From Hyphomicrobiales bacterium (GTDB lineage: Bacteria; Pseudomonadota; Alphaproteobacteria; Rhizobiales; Xanthobacteraceae), in contig JACQDO010000264.1 in assembly GCA_016201085.1 (NCBI GenBank), forward strand, positions 1-12,005: DNA of 12,005 bases, written 5' to 3'. The notes beneath the pieces are model-generated. The model searched no databases. It had not been told where the DNA came from and saw only the letters and a list, made by a program, of their open reading frames with translations. Shown in pieces: positions 1-6,780 of this stretch (position 1 is its first letter; every line of letters starts with the position of its first letter). Position numbers and translations under genes: made by a program.

Positions 1-315
1 ATCGAGGTGCTGCATTTCGTCGGCGCCAAGAACGGCTTCATCGCTGGTCATTTCCAGCGGCATTTTCTCATGCTCGGCCTGCAGGGCGGCGCCATCGGCG
101 GCGGCGCGGCAATTGTGCTGTTCGCGCTGGCCGGTGCGGTCAGCCGCTGGTTTGCCGGCACCGCCGGGGGCGACCAGAGCGCGGCCTTGTTCGGGTCGTT
201 CTCGATCGGCCTCATCGGCTATGTCGCGGTGCTCGGGCAAGTCGTGCTGATCGCGGCGGTGACGGCGATTACCTCGCGGCAGACGGTCAACCGGACCTTG
301 GAGGGCATAAACTGA
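1..315 (+). CDS. ftsX: Cell division ABC-type protein FtsX, C-terminal part (partial)
   Basis: This is the last 104 codons of a gene that begins before the window; the reading frame is open from base 1. FtsX is the membrane partner of the ATPase FtsE. In the divisome the pair is known to control peptidoglycan hydrolases at the septum. Visible here are the stretch VLHFVGAKNGFIAGHFQRHF, which resembles the conserved region before the last membrane segments of FtsX, and then two long hydrophobic segments, roughly AIGGGAAIVLFALAGAV and IGLIGYVAVLGQVVLIAAVTAI. A short polar tail ends the protein. The stop TGA overlaps the next gene's ATG by one base (TGATG), so translational coupling is likely. 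The family call rests on this C-terminal part only; a related FtsX-like permease cannot be fully excluded. Confidence 0.8.
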   Translation: MEVLHFVGAKNGFIAGHFQRHFLMLGLQGGAIGGGAAIVLFALAGAVSRWFAGTAGGDQSAALFGSFSIGLIGYVAVLGQVVLIAAVTAITSRQTVNRTLEGIN

Positions 316-926
316 TGCTCGCAGGTCTTGCCCGCTGGATCGGCTTCGTCACCATGTTCATCGGCGTGGTGGGGACGATTCTGCTGGCGGTGGGGTTCAT
401 CTGGTTCGCCTTGATCATACCGGGCGAGGACATTTCCAAGGACCGCAAAGCCGACGGCATCGTGGTGCTGACGGGGGCCGCCTCGCGCATTCCCGACGCC
501 ATCGAACTTTTGGCGGCTGAGCGCGGCAAGCGGCTGCTGATCACCGGCGTGCATCGCGCCACCAGCGCGCGCGAGATCGCGCGGCTGACGCCGCTCTATT
601 CCAAGTTCTTCACCTGCTGTATCGATCTCGACAAGTCGGCGCTCAACACCTTCGGCAACGCGCTGGAAACCAAGCGCTGGGCGCGCCAGCATAACTTCAA
701 CTCGCTGATCGTGGTGACCTCGAACTGGCACATGCCGCGCGCCATGGCCGAACTCCAGCATCAGCTTCCCGACGCCACCCTGATCGCCTTCCCGGTGATC
801 TCCGCGAAGGTGAAAAGCGAGCCCTGGTGGTCGAACTTCGATACCGCGCGTTTCCTGGCCGCGGAATATCTGAAATACCTGTTCGCGCTCACGCGCATGC
901 AGCTCGATCCCGACACCGCCGCGTGA
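315..926 (+). CDS. DUF218/YdcF-like (ElyC/SanA family) membrane-anchored protein
   Basis: The protein has 203 residues. An N-terminal membrane segment (about residues 9-35) is followed by a DUF218-type domain. Family marks are the first strand ADGIVVLTG (46-54) followed by SRIPDAIELL (57-66), KRLLITGV (72-79), the NTFGNA region (111-116) and TSNWHMPRA (135-143), the characteristic second half of the YdcF/SanA fold. Members are membrane-bound proteins of the cell envelope; ElyC and SanA affect envelope integrity and peptidoglycan or carrier-lipid homeostasis in enterobacteria, but the chemical reaction is not settled. The domain should lie on the periplasmic side. The gene starts on the last base of the ftsX stop and is followed after 10 bases by plsC, so the three probably form an envelope-related operon. 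The exact role in this organism is not known. Confidence 0.8.
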   Translation: MLAGLARWIGFVTMFIGVVGTILLAVGFIWFALIIPGEDISKDRKADGIVVLTGAASRIPDAIELLAAERGKRLLITGVHRATSAREIARLTPLYSKFFTCCIDLDKSALNTFGNALETKRWARQHNFNSLIVVTSNWHMPRAMAELQHQLPDATLIAFPVISAKVKSEPWWSNFDTARFLAAEYLKYLFALTRMQLDPDTAA

Positions 927-936
927 AGGAGCACCC

Positions 937-1722
937 GTGCCGATAATCGTTCGTTCCATCGCCTTCAACGTGCTGTTCTACCTGAACACGGCGCTGCATC
1001 TGCTGATCGGGCTGCCGACCTTCTTCATGCCTTACCGCGGCATCATCGCGGTGGCGCGCTCGTGGGGCCGAACCAACTTGGCACTGCTGCGGCTCGTCGT
1101 CGGCATCGAATACGAGGTGCGCGGCCGCCAGTTTATTCCGCAAGGCCCGGCCATCGTGGCCGTCAAGCATCAGTCGGCGTGGGAGACTTTCGCGCTGGTG
1201 CCGCTGTTCAACAATCCGGTGTTCATCCTCAAGCGCGAATTGCAGTGGATTCCGATCTTCGGCTGGCTCACCATCAAGGGCCGCATGATCCCGGTCGATC
1301 GCGGCGGCGGCTCGCAGGCGCTCATCGCCATGGCCGAGCGGGCGCGCATCGAACTCGCCGACAATCGCCAGCTGCTCATTTTTCCGGAAGGCACGCGGCG
1401 GCCGGCCGGCGCCGAGCCGCGCTACAAGTTCGGGGTCGCCCATCTTTACGCCACCGAGGGCGTGCCCTGCGTGCCGGTCGCGCTCAATTCCGGCCTGTTC
1501 TGGCCGCGCCGTTCGATCCATATGCGGCCGGGCAAGGTCGTGGTGGAGTTTCTCGAACCGATTGCGCCGGGACTTTCGAAGGATGTCTTTTTCAAGCGGC
1601 TGCAACACGACATCGAGGCGACGACGGCGCGCTTGATCGAGGAAGCTGAAAGCAAGAGCAAGACCAAAACCAAGGTCAAAACCAAGACCAAGCACAGGCC
1701 GAAGACGAAAGCCGCCCGTTGA
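937..1722 (+). CDS. plsC: 1-acyl-sn-glycerol-3-phosphate acyltransferase (PlsC-like)
   Basis: The 261-residue membrane-associated acyltransferase should turn lysophosphatidic acid into phosphatidic acid at the inner face of the membrane, using acyl-ACP or acyl-CoA. The N-terminus (about 8-40) is hydrophobic. The catalytic block is KHQSAWET (77-84), with H78 and an acidic residue (E83) in the fourth-base position usually filled by Asp in HX4D. The acceptor-binding block is FPEGTR (149-154), and the proline-containing block VPCVPVALNSG follows. The start is GTG, set by AAGGAG at 926-931 five bases upstream; it lies 10 bases after the DUF218 gene. The last 25 or so residues are almost entirely Lys, Thr and a few Arg, an unusual basic tail encoded by AAG/AAA-rich near-repeats. 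The Glu for Asp change is, from memory, common among alphaproteobacterial PlsC proteins. A specialised lysophospholipid acyltransferase (OlsA-like) is the main alternative. Confidence 0.87.
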   Translation: MPIIVRSIAFNVLFYLNTALHLLIGLPTFFMPYRGIIAVARSWGRTNLALLRLVVGIEYEVRGRQFIPQGPAIVAVKHQSAWETFALVPLFNNPVFILKRELQWIPIFGWLTIKGRMIPVDRGGGSQALIAMAERARIELADNRQLLIFPEGTRRPAGAEPRYKFGVAHLYATEGVPCVPVALNSGLFWPRRSIHMRPGKVVVEFLEPIAPGLSKDVFFKRLQHDIEATTARLIEEAESKSKTKTKVKTKTKHRPKTKAAR

Positions 1723-1744
1723 CGGTCGCGGTTATTTCTGGGGG

Positions 1745-2317
1745 TCACTCCTTGGCCGACTCGTGCGCGCCCTTGAGCCGCTCGCCCAGCCTATGCAGCT
1801 CGGCGTCGCGGCAGCCGAGCGCCTCCAGTTCCTTCACCGCCGCCAGCACGTAGTCGCGGCAGGCGCCCGAGCGGCCGTGGCCCTGGCGGATGTAATGCAG
1901 CTGCTCGGCGAGGCTAAGGCGGCCGGCATATTGCTGGTGGCCGCGGTCCACCATGTAGCAGAGCGCATGCACGCTTTGCTGCGGGTCGTCGTCGAGCCAG
2001 ACCCGCCGCCAGGTCTCGCGATAGACCATGGTGACCTGCTCGCGCGCGCGCAGATAGTCGATGGTCTCGGCGCGCTTGGCGGCGGCCACGCGGTAGGCGG
2101 TGCCGCGGCAATTGCCACCACGGTCGAGGCCGAGCACCAGGCCGGGCCGGTCGGGCGTGCCGCGATGCACGAAGGAATAGACGCAGAGCGCCCGGTGGGC
2201 GCCGACCAGGCGGGCATTACGCCGCTCGCGGAAGGCAAATCCCGGCCGCCACATCAGCGATCCGTAGCCGAAAACCCACAGGTCGTCGCCGCCGCTTTGC
2301 TGAATTGTTGTGTTCAT
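1745..2317 (-). CDS. chaC: ChaC-like gamma-glutamylcyclotransferase (glutathione-specific)
   Basis: The protein has 190 residues. The ChaC family cleaves glutathione in the cytoplasm into 5-oxoproline and Cys-Gly. The substrate loop VFGYGSLMW (15-23, with the family signature YGSL) is clear. The segment YLRAREQVTMVYRE (88 onward) carries E93, the likely catalytic glutamate. The central GLVLGLDRGGNCRGTAYRV matches the strand that follows in the family. The start is taken as the ATG at 2317, because the protein then begins twelve residues before the conserved first strand. The frame stays open to a TTG at 2392, but that extension (Cys/Arg-rich) looks non-coding. No Shine-Dalgarno sequence precedes 2317, which may mean a leaderless message. 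The gene converges on plsC with 22 bases between the stops. ChaC is often drawn near cation transporter genes in enterobacteria; no such neighbour is seen here. Confidence 0.87.
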   Translation of the reverse strand: MNTTIQQSGGDDLWVFGYGSLMWRPGFAFRERRNARLVGAHRALCVYSFVHRGTPDRPGLVLGLDRGGNCRGTAYRVAAAKRAETIDYLRAREQVTMVYRETWRRVWLDDDPQQSVHALCYMVDRGHQQYAGRLSLAEQLHYIRQGHGRSGACRDYVLAAVKELEALGCRDAELHRLGERLKGAHESAKE

Positions 2318-2327
2318 GACGTTTGGA

Positions 2328-2358
2328 AATAAAGTGCGTCGTTGACAGGGCCGGCAAC
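2328..2358 (-). promoter_or_regulatory. Possible promoter of chaC, giving a near-leaderless mRNA
   Basis: Read on the minus strand, TTGCCG (2357-2352) is followed after 18 bases by TTTATT (2333-2328). A start of transcription about seven bases later would leave only a few bases before the ATG at 2317. This fits the absence of a ribosome binding site. Both hexamers match the vegetative consensus only in part, so this is tentative. Confidence 0.25.
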
Positions 2359-2370
2359 TCGCTCGCGTAT
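2342..2370 (+). promoter_or_regulatory. Possible sigma-70-type promoter of the DUF2125 gene
   Basis: A perfect -35 hexamer TTGACA (2342-2347) is followed after 17 bases by a weak -10, GCGTAT (2365-2370). It lies in the 143-base divergent gap between chaC and the DUF2125 gene. It would give a leader of about 85 bases. The -35 match is good but the -10 is poor, so confidence is limited. Confidence 0.3.
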
Positions 2371-2460
2371 CAGGCCGATTGCCGCTAAGCAACCCGTTCG
2401 AAACCCAAGGGCTCAGGCTGCGGCCTCAAAACGCCGCATTCGGCAGGTGTTAAACCCCTC

Positions 2461-3585
2461 ATGGCTACCGACCGCATTGGACGCCGGCGCAACCGGCACT
2501 ACATCGCACTGATCGTCCTGTTCGCCGTCCTGTTCGGCGGCTGGAGCTGGCTTTGGACCTATGCCGCCGGCAAGGCAGAAACCGCTATCGACGGTTGGCG
2601 CACGCGCGAAGCCAAGTCCGGCCGCGTCTACACCTGCGGCTCGCAGACCGTCGGCGGTTACCCGTTCCGCATCGAGGTGAACTGCAACCGGGCCGCCGCT
2701 GTGTTTCGCGGCAGTGAGCCACCGGTCGAGATCAAATCCTCAGGCATTTTGATCGCCGCGCAGATATATCAGCCGACCTTGCTGATCAGCGAATTCCATG
2801 GGCCGCTCACCATCGCCGATCCCGGACAAGCGCCGAACATCGTCGTCAACTGGAAGCTCGCGCAGTCGAGCGTGCGCGGCACGCCGGCGGCGCCCGAGCG
2901 TGTGTCGCTGGTGTTCGACCGCCCGGTGGTCGACCGCATCAGCAATGGCAACCCGCAGCACCTGCTGGTCGCCAAGCACGTCGAAATCCACGGCCGCATC
3001 GTCGAGGGCTCCGCCGCCAACAAACCTGTGATCCAGGTCGCAGTGCAGCTCGAGCAGACCTCCGCGCCGGGCTTGCATCCTGCCGCCGAGACGCCGGTCA
3101 ATGCCGACATCATCGCCGTGCTGCGCGGCTTGAACGATTTCGCCCCCAAGCCGTGGCCGGTGCGTTTGCGCGAGCTGCAGGCGGCCGGCGGGCAGATCGA
3201 CATCACGCAGGCGCGTCTGCAGCAGGGCGAGACCATCGCGGTCGGCGGCGGCAGTCTTTCTCTGAACGCGAGTGGCCGGCTGGAAGGCCAATTGCGCGTC
3301 ACCGTCGCCGGGATCGAGCCGTTTCTCAATTCGATCGGCGCGCAGCGGATGGTGCAGGCCTCGCCGACCGTGGACAAGCTGTCCGGCGCGCTCGATCGCT
3401 TGCTCCCCGGTCTCGGCAATGTCGCGCGCCAACAGGCCGGTGCCAATATCGCGGCCGGCATCAATCTGCTGGGCGAACAGACGACGCTCGAGGGCAAGAA
3501 GGCGGTGATCCTGCCGCTGCGCTTCGATGATGGCAGGATTTTCCTGGGGCCGATTCCGATCGGCAATACGCCGGCGGCGTTTTGA
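2461..3585 (+). CDS. DUF2125 family membrane-anchored protein
   Basis: The protein has 374 residues and appears to belong to DUF2125, a family found mainly in Alphaproteobacteria whose biochemical function is unknown. An Arg-rich N-terminus (RIGRRRNRHY) is followed by one membrane segment (about 14-36), then a long soluble part that should lie in the periplasm. The family mark is TCGSQTVGGYPFRIEVNC (about 58-75), where two cysteines bracket a G-YPF-I motif. The rest alternates short beta strands (for example VSLVFDRPVV, IDITQARLQ, GSLSLNASGRLEGQLRVTVAG), rather like AsmA or lipid-transfer beta-rich proteins. That likeness is inference. The C-terminus GRIFLGPIPIGNTPAAF is typical of the family. 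The start has a weak AGGTG about 11 bases upstream. It stands alone, divergent from chaC and convergent with tyrC across a repeat-filled gap. Confidence 0.8.
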   Translation: MATDRIGRRRNRHYIALIVLFAVLFGGWSWLWTYAAGKAETAIDGWRTREAKSGRVYTCGSQTVGGYPFRIEVNCNRAAAVFRGSEPPVEIKSSGILIAAQIYQPTLLISEFHGPLTIADPGQAPNIVVNWKLAQSSVRGTPAAPERVSLVFDRPVVDRISNGNPQHLLVAKHVEIHGRIVEGSAANKPVIQVAVQLEQTSAPGLHPAAETPVNADIIAVLRGLNDFAPKPWPVRLRELQAAGGQIDITQARLQQGETIAVGGGSLSLNASGRLEGQLRVTVAGIEPFLNSIGAQRMVQASPTVDKLSGALDRLLPGLGNVARQQAGANIAAGINLLGEQTTLEGKKAVILPLRFDDGRIFLGPIPIGNTPAAF

Positions 3586-3593
3586 GGGCGCGT

Positions 3594-3651
3594 GCCCCGG
3601 ATGCGGCGCATCACGAAGCGCAAGCGAAGTGGTGCGCCGCTGATCCGGGGC
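3594..3651. repeat. Palindromic intergenic repeat, copy 1
   Basis: An imperfect inverted repeat with outer arms GCCCCGGAT (3594-3602) and ATCCGGGGC (3643-3651). The complementarity continues inward through GCGGCGCA and TGCGCCGC with single-base mismatches. The central loop is AAGCGCAAGCGAA-like. It lies between the convergent stops of the DUF2125 gene and tyrC. Repeats with this GC-rich palindromic style are common in Bradyrhizobium-like genomes; they may act as bidirectional 3' stabilisers or terminators. No T-run is present, so it is not a typical intrinsic terminator. Confidence 0.7.
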
Positions 3652-3676
3652 CTTACCAAATTCAGTTTTTGCGAAG

Positions 3677-3724
3677 GTCCCGGTTCTGCAGCGCACCGCT
3701 ATCGCGCTGCGCTGCGCCCGGGAC
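3677..3724. repeat. Palindromic intergenic repeat, copy 2 (related or same family)
   Basis: Outer arms GTCCCGG (3677-3683) and CCGGGAC (3718-3724) pair perfectly. Inner arms GCAGCGCA and TGCGCTGC continue the stem after a short mismatch. It has the same overall plan as the repeat 26 bases upstream: a CCCGG-type foot followed by a GCGC-type inner stem. The pair fills most of the 148-base gap between the convergent genes. It ends 10 bases before the tyrC stop codon, so it may shape the 3' ends of both transcripts. Confidence 0.65.
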
Positions 3725-3733
3725 ACGCCACGA

Positions 3734-4702
3734 TCAATCCTCGCTGCCGTACGGCTTCGGCAGCGGCTCATGCGGCAGGTCGGGATGCGGGCGGCCGAAA
3801 TCCGGCGCCGGCGAGTCCTGGCCGATATCGACAATGCCCTTGCGGATGGCGCGCGTGCGGGTGAAATGCTCGAACAGCGCATCGCCGTCGCCGCGCCGGA
3901 TTGCCTTGGTCAGCGCCGCGACGTCCTCGTTGAAACGCCCGAGCATTTCCAGCACCGCATCCTTGTTGGCGAGGAACACGTCGCGCCACATGGTCGGATC
4001 GGAAGCGGCGATGCGGGTGAAGTCGCGGAAGCCGCCGGCGGAGAACTTGAGCACTTCCGAGCGCGTCACCGCCTCCAGCTCGTCGGCGGTGCCGACGATG
4101 GTGTAGGCGATCAGATGCGGCAGATGGCTGGTCACCGCCAGCACCAGATCGTGGTGGTCGGGCGTCATGCTGTCGACATTGGCGCCGAGCAGGCGCCAGA
4201 AGGCGGCGAGTCTGTCCACCGCCTGCGGATCGGTGCCGGCGGGCGGCGTCAGGATGCACCAGCGGTTCACGAACAACTCGGCAAAGCCCGCGTCGGGGCC
4301 GGAATATTCGGTGCCGGCCACCGGATGCGCCGGCACGAAATGCACACCCTTCGGCAGATGCGGCGCCATGTCGCGAACGACGGCGCCTTTGACCGAGCCC
4401 ACGTCGGAGACGATGGCGCCGGGGGCCAGATGCGGACCGATCTCGGCGGCCACCGCAGCGCAGGCGCCGACCGGAATGCTGACAATGACCAGATCGGCGC
4501 CTTCCACCGCCGCGGCATTGCTCTCCACGACCTGGTCGGCCAGCCCCAGTTCGGCCACGCGCCGGCGCGTGGCGGCCGAGCGCGCGGTCGCCACGATCGA
4601 GGTTGCGGCTCCTTGCGCTCGTACGGCGCGCGCAATGGAGGAGCCGATCAGCCCGACGCCGATCAGCGCAACCCGATTGAACAAGGTGGCCGGTTTGCTC
4701 AA
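3734..4702 (-). CDS. tyrC: Prephenate (or cyclohexadienyl) dehydrogenase, TyrA/TyrC type
   Basis: The 322-residue enzyme oxidatively decarboxylates prephenate (or arogenate) with NAD(P)+ on the way to tyrosine. The nucleotide-binding loop GVGLIGSS (15-22) opens a Rossmann fold. SDVGSVKG (99-106) supplies the conserved serine. [14 protein letters not shown] (126-139) contains the catalytic histidine H126, and SHLPH (192-196) marks the helical C-terminal dimer domain. There is no fused chorismate mutase or ACT domain; the mutase is a separate gene upstream. The start is TTG at 4702, which overlaps the hisC stop (TTGA). No ATG or GTG lies nearby before the Rossmann strand, and GGGG sits about 10 bases upstream, so TTG is very likely real and translation is coupled to hisC. 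Whether the enzyme prefers prephenate or arogenate cannot be read here. Confidence 0.9.
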   Translation of the reverse strand: MSKPATLFNRVALIGVGLIGSSIARAVRAQGAATSIVATARSAATRRRVAELGLADQVVESNAAAVEGADLVIVSIPVGACAAVAAEIGPHLAPGAIVSDVGSVKGAVVRDMAPHLPKGVHFVPAHPVAGTEYSGPDAGFAELFVNRWCILTPPAGTDPQAVDRLAAFWRLLGANVDSMTPDHHDLVLAVTSHLPHLIAYTIVGTADELEAVTRSEVLKFSAGGFRDFTRIAASDPTMWRDVFLANKDAVLEMLGRFNEDVAALTKAIRRGDGDALFEHFTRTRAIRKGIVDIGQDSPAPDFGRPHPDLPHEPLPKPYGSED

Positions 4703-5802
4703 GCCTTTTTCCCCAGGAACTCAGCTAACGCCTGCACCACCAGGCGGTTGGCCTCTTCGCTGCCCACGCTCATGCGCAAGGCATTCGGCAGCTTGTAGCC
4801 GCCGACCCCGCGCAGGATCAGCCCGCGCTTGGTGAGGAAGGCGTCGGCCTCCTTGGCGGTGCGACCCGGGGTCGTCGGGAAATGGATCAGCACGAAATTG
4901 CCGACGCTCGGCGTCACCGTCAGGCCGAGCCGGCCGATCTCCTCGGTGAGCCAGGCCAGCCATTTCGTGTTGTGCGCGCGCGATTTCTCGACATGCGCAT
5001 TGTCGCGGATGGCGGCGATGCCGGCCGCGATCGCCGCGGCATTGACGTTGAACGGTCCGCGGATGCGGTTGACCGCATCCACCACATGCGCGGGGCCATA
5101 CATCCAGCCGAGCCGCAGCGCGGCCAACCCATAGATCTTCGAGAAGGTGCGGCACATCACGACGTTTTCCGAGGTCGCCACCAGTTCGATGCCGGCCTCG
5201 TAATCGTTGCGCTGGACGTATTCCGCGTAAGCCGCATCGAGGATGAGCAGCACATGCGGCGGCAGCCCGGCGTGCAGGCGCTTGACCTCGTCGAACGGAA
5301 TGTAGGTCCCGGTCGGATTGTTCGGATTGGCCAGGAACACGAGCTTGGTCTTCTTGCTTACGCAGGCCAGGATGGCGTCGACGTCGGCGGTGAAATTCTT
5401 CTCGGGCGCGACCACCGGCTTGGCGCCGGTGCCCATCGTGGCGATCGGATAGACCAGGAAGCCGTGCGTGGTGTGGATCGCCTCGTCGCCGTCGGCAAGA
5501 TAGGCGCGCGCCAGCAGATTGAGCAGATCGTCGGAGCCGGCGCCGCAGACGATGCGCGCCGGGTCGAGCCCCAGCACATCGCCGATGGCTTCGCGCAGTT
5601 CGGAGGCCGAGCCGTCCGGATAGTCTTCCAGGTGCTCGCCCACCGCGCGATAGGCGGCGATGGTCGCGGCGCTGGCGCCCAGCGGCGTCTCGTTGGAGGA
5701 CAGCTTGAAGACTTTGGCGACGCCCGGCGCCGTGCTCTTGCCCGGGATGTAAGGGGCAATATCGAGCACGCCGGGGCGCGGTTGCGGACGGTTAGCGGTC
5801 AT
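4699..5802 (-). CDS. hisC: Histidinol-phosphate/aromatic aminotransferase (HisC family)
   Basis: The 367-residue class I/II PLP enzyme has full family length. [10 protein letters not shown] (35-44) begins the domain. [11 protein letters not shown] (87-97) contacts the cofactor phosphate, NPNNPTG (159-165) and DAAY (189-192) hold the pyridine ring, and [14 protein letters not shown] (220-233) contains K222, the expected Schiff-base lysine. The late arginine [10 protein letters not shown] matches the substrate carboxylate-binding region. HisC transaminates imidazole acetol phosphate in histidine synthesis. Copies next to tyrC and chorismate mutase, as here, are often HisC2 enzymes that also act on prephenate, phenylpyruvate or hydroxyphenylpyruvate; which reaction dominates is inference. 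The ATG at 5802 has GAGGA about seven bases upstream. A double-hairpin repeat lies between this gene and the mutase gene; the stop overlaps the tyrC start. Confidence 0.92.
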   Translation of the reverse strand: MTANRPQPRPGVLDIAPYIPGKSTAPGVAKVFKLSSNETPLGASAATIAAYRAVGEHLEDYPDGSASELREAIGDVLGLDPARIVCGAGSDDLLNLLARAYLADGDEAIHTTHGFLVYPIATMGTGAKPVVAPEKNFTADVDAILACVSKKTKLVFLANPNNPTGTYIPFDEVKRLHAGLPPHVLLILDAAYAEYVQRNDYEAGIELVATSENVVMCRTFSKIYGLAALRLGWMYGPAHVVDAVNRIRGPFNVNAAAIAAGIAAIRDNAHVEKSRAHNTKWLAWLTEEIGRLGLTVTPSVGNFVLIHFPTTPGRTAKEADAFLTKRGLILRGVGGYKLPNALRMSVGSEEANRLVVQALAEFLGKKA

Positions 5803-5818
5803 TTCAATCCTCGCGGTC

Positions 5819-5901
5819 TGTCATGCCCCGCGTAAGCGGGGCATCCAGTAACCACCGAACTTCCGGGAGTACTGGATCGCCCGCTTTCGCGGGCGATGAC
5901 A
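5819..5901. repeat. Double-hairpin palindromic repeat, copy A
   Basis: A nearly complete palindrome with three nested levels. The ends TGTCAT (5819-5824) and ATGACA (5896-5901) pair. Inside, hairpin one is GCCCCGC-GTAA-GCGGGGC (5825-5842) and hairpin two is CGCCCGC-TTTC-GCGGGCG (5878-5895). The arms ATCCAGTA (5843-5850) and TACTGGAT (5870-5877) pair across the centre. The result can fold as a cruciform or clover. It sits between the mutase stop and the hisC start, so it would be transcribed within the unit. Confidence 0.85.
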
Positions 5902-5912
5902 CTTGGGGTGTC

Positions 5913-6761
5913 TCAGGAACTCTTCTCGGCGGCAACCGTATAGCGGGTTGCGTGGCTGCCGACGAGGGCCGCCGAACGTACCGTGGCCCCGGCCTTAACC
6001 AGGACCTCGCCGATCGATTCCAGGCTCGCGTCCTTCGGCAGCGTCACCAGCAAGGCGGCACCGTCGAAGGCGCGGTCGGGCACGGCAATGAAATCGGTCC
6101 GCATCGACAGCGCTTGTGCGGCGCCGGCGCCCCAGCCGGAGACGCGGATGCTCCAGACCGCGGCTTCGGTCGCCATGGCGTCGCCGGACACCCTTGAGAT
6201 CACGAACACCGGCAAGGCGGCCGGGTGGTCGGCGCGTTCGACGAAGGGTAGGCGGGCGATGATCTTGGGCGCGGCGTCGAATTCGAGCGCGCTCCACCAG
6301 GCGCCGGCGCCGGCGACCGGGACCGCCGGCACCAGGCCGAGATCGCCTTTCGAGGCGGAAACGGCTGCGACCACGCCGGCGGCGCCCCTGTGTGGGACGA
6401 CCGGCACGGTGAAGCCGAAATGGAAGCGGGCGGAATCGCGCATCAAGGCGTCGCCCGCCGACAGGTCGGCGTGCACGGAAAACGGCGCCTGGACATAGGT
6501 GAAGGTCGATATGATGACCCGCCAGATGCTCTCGGCGGTGTCGAGCGGCAGGATGCCTTTGTGCCGCTTGACCAGACGGCGCATCATCTCGGCCTCGCGC
6601 ACCGGGCGGAAGGCCGAGCCGGTCTCCTGGCTCTTCTTGACCGAAATCAGCCGGTCGATGATCTCGCCGCGTTGCATCAGGAGCTGATGCATCGCCTCGT
6701 CGATACGGTCGATCTCCCGGCGCAGATCGTCCAGGTTGGGCTTGTCGGGCAGCTTGGCCAT
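5913..6761 (-). CDS. Chorismate mutase (AroQ type) with a divergent C-terminal domain
   Basis: Residues 8-90 or so form an AroQ-class chorismate mutase domain, which converts chorismate to prephenate. By comparison with E. coli, R14 (LRREID), R31 (MQRGEI), K42 (SVKKSQ) and the RPVREAEMMRRL region (52-63) stand where active-site residues are expected. The remaining 190 or so residues are not typical of free AroQ. KGDLGLVPAV recalls the GVVPVENS part of prephenate dehydratase, and a C-terminal GAALLVTLPKDASLESIGEVLVKAGATV recalls an ACT domain. However, the dehydratase TRF motif is not visible. The protein is therefore called a mutase, not a P-protein. The start at 6761 gives 282 residues; ATGs at 6785 and 6806 are in frame but lie in a repeat. 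The product feeds tyrC and hisC downstream. Confidence 0.8.
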   Translation of the reverse strand: MAKLPDKPNLDDLRREIDRIDEAMHQLLMQRGEIIDRLISVKKSQETGSAFRPVREAEMMRRLVKRHKGILPLDTAESIWRVIISTFTYVQAPFSVHADLSAGDALMRDSARFHFGFTVPVVPHRGAAGVVAAVSASKGDLGLVPAVPVAGAGAWWSALEFDAAPKIIARLPFVERADHPAALPVFVISRVSGDAMATEAAVWSIRVSGWGAGAAQALSMRTDFIAVPDRAFDGAALLVTLPKDASLESIGEVLVKAGATVRSAALVGSHATRYTVAAEKSS

Positions 6762-6780
6762 GGCGGCATTCAACTCTTTT

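Noticed and set aside
2740-3882. Open frame of 380 codons on the minus strand opposite the DUF2125 gene
   Set aside because: It runs through two palindromic repeats and the 3' end of tyrC, with an Arg/Ala-rich shadow composition and no motif.
3770-4798. Open frame of 342 codons on the plus strand opposite tyrC
   Set aside because: It is antisense to a clear Rossmann-fold dehydrogenase, and its low-complexity Gly/Arg/His composition is typical of a shadow frame.
4882-5835. Open frame of 317 codons on the plus strand opposite hisC
   Set aside because: It is antisense to a complete PLP aminotransferase and ends inside the double-hairpin repeat.
5913-6761. Full bifunctional P-protein (PheA: chorismate mutase plus prephenate dehydratase)
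   Set aside because: The dehydratase TRF motif and the ENS signature are not visible in the C-terminal half, so the dehydratase activity cannot be supported.
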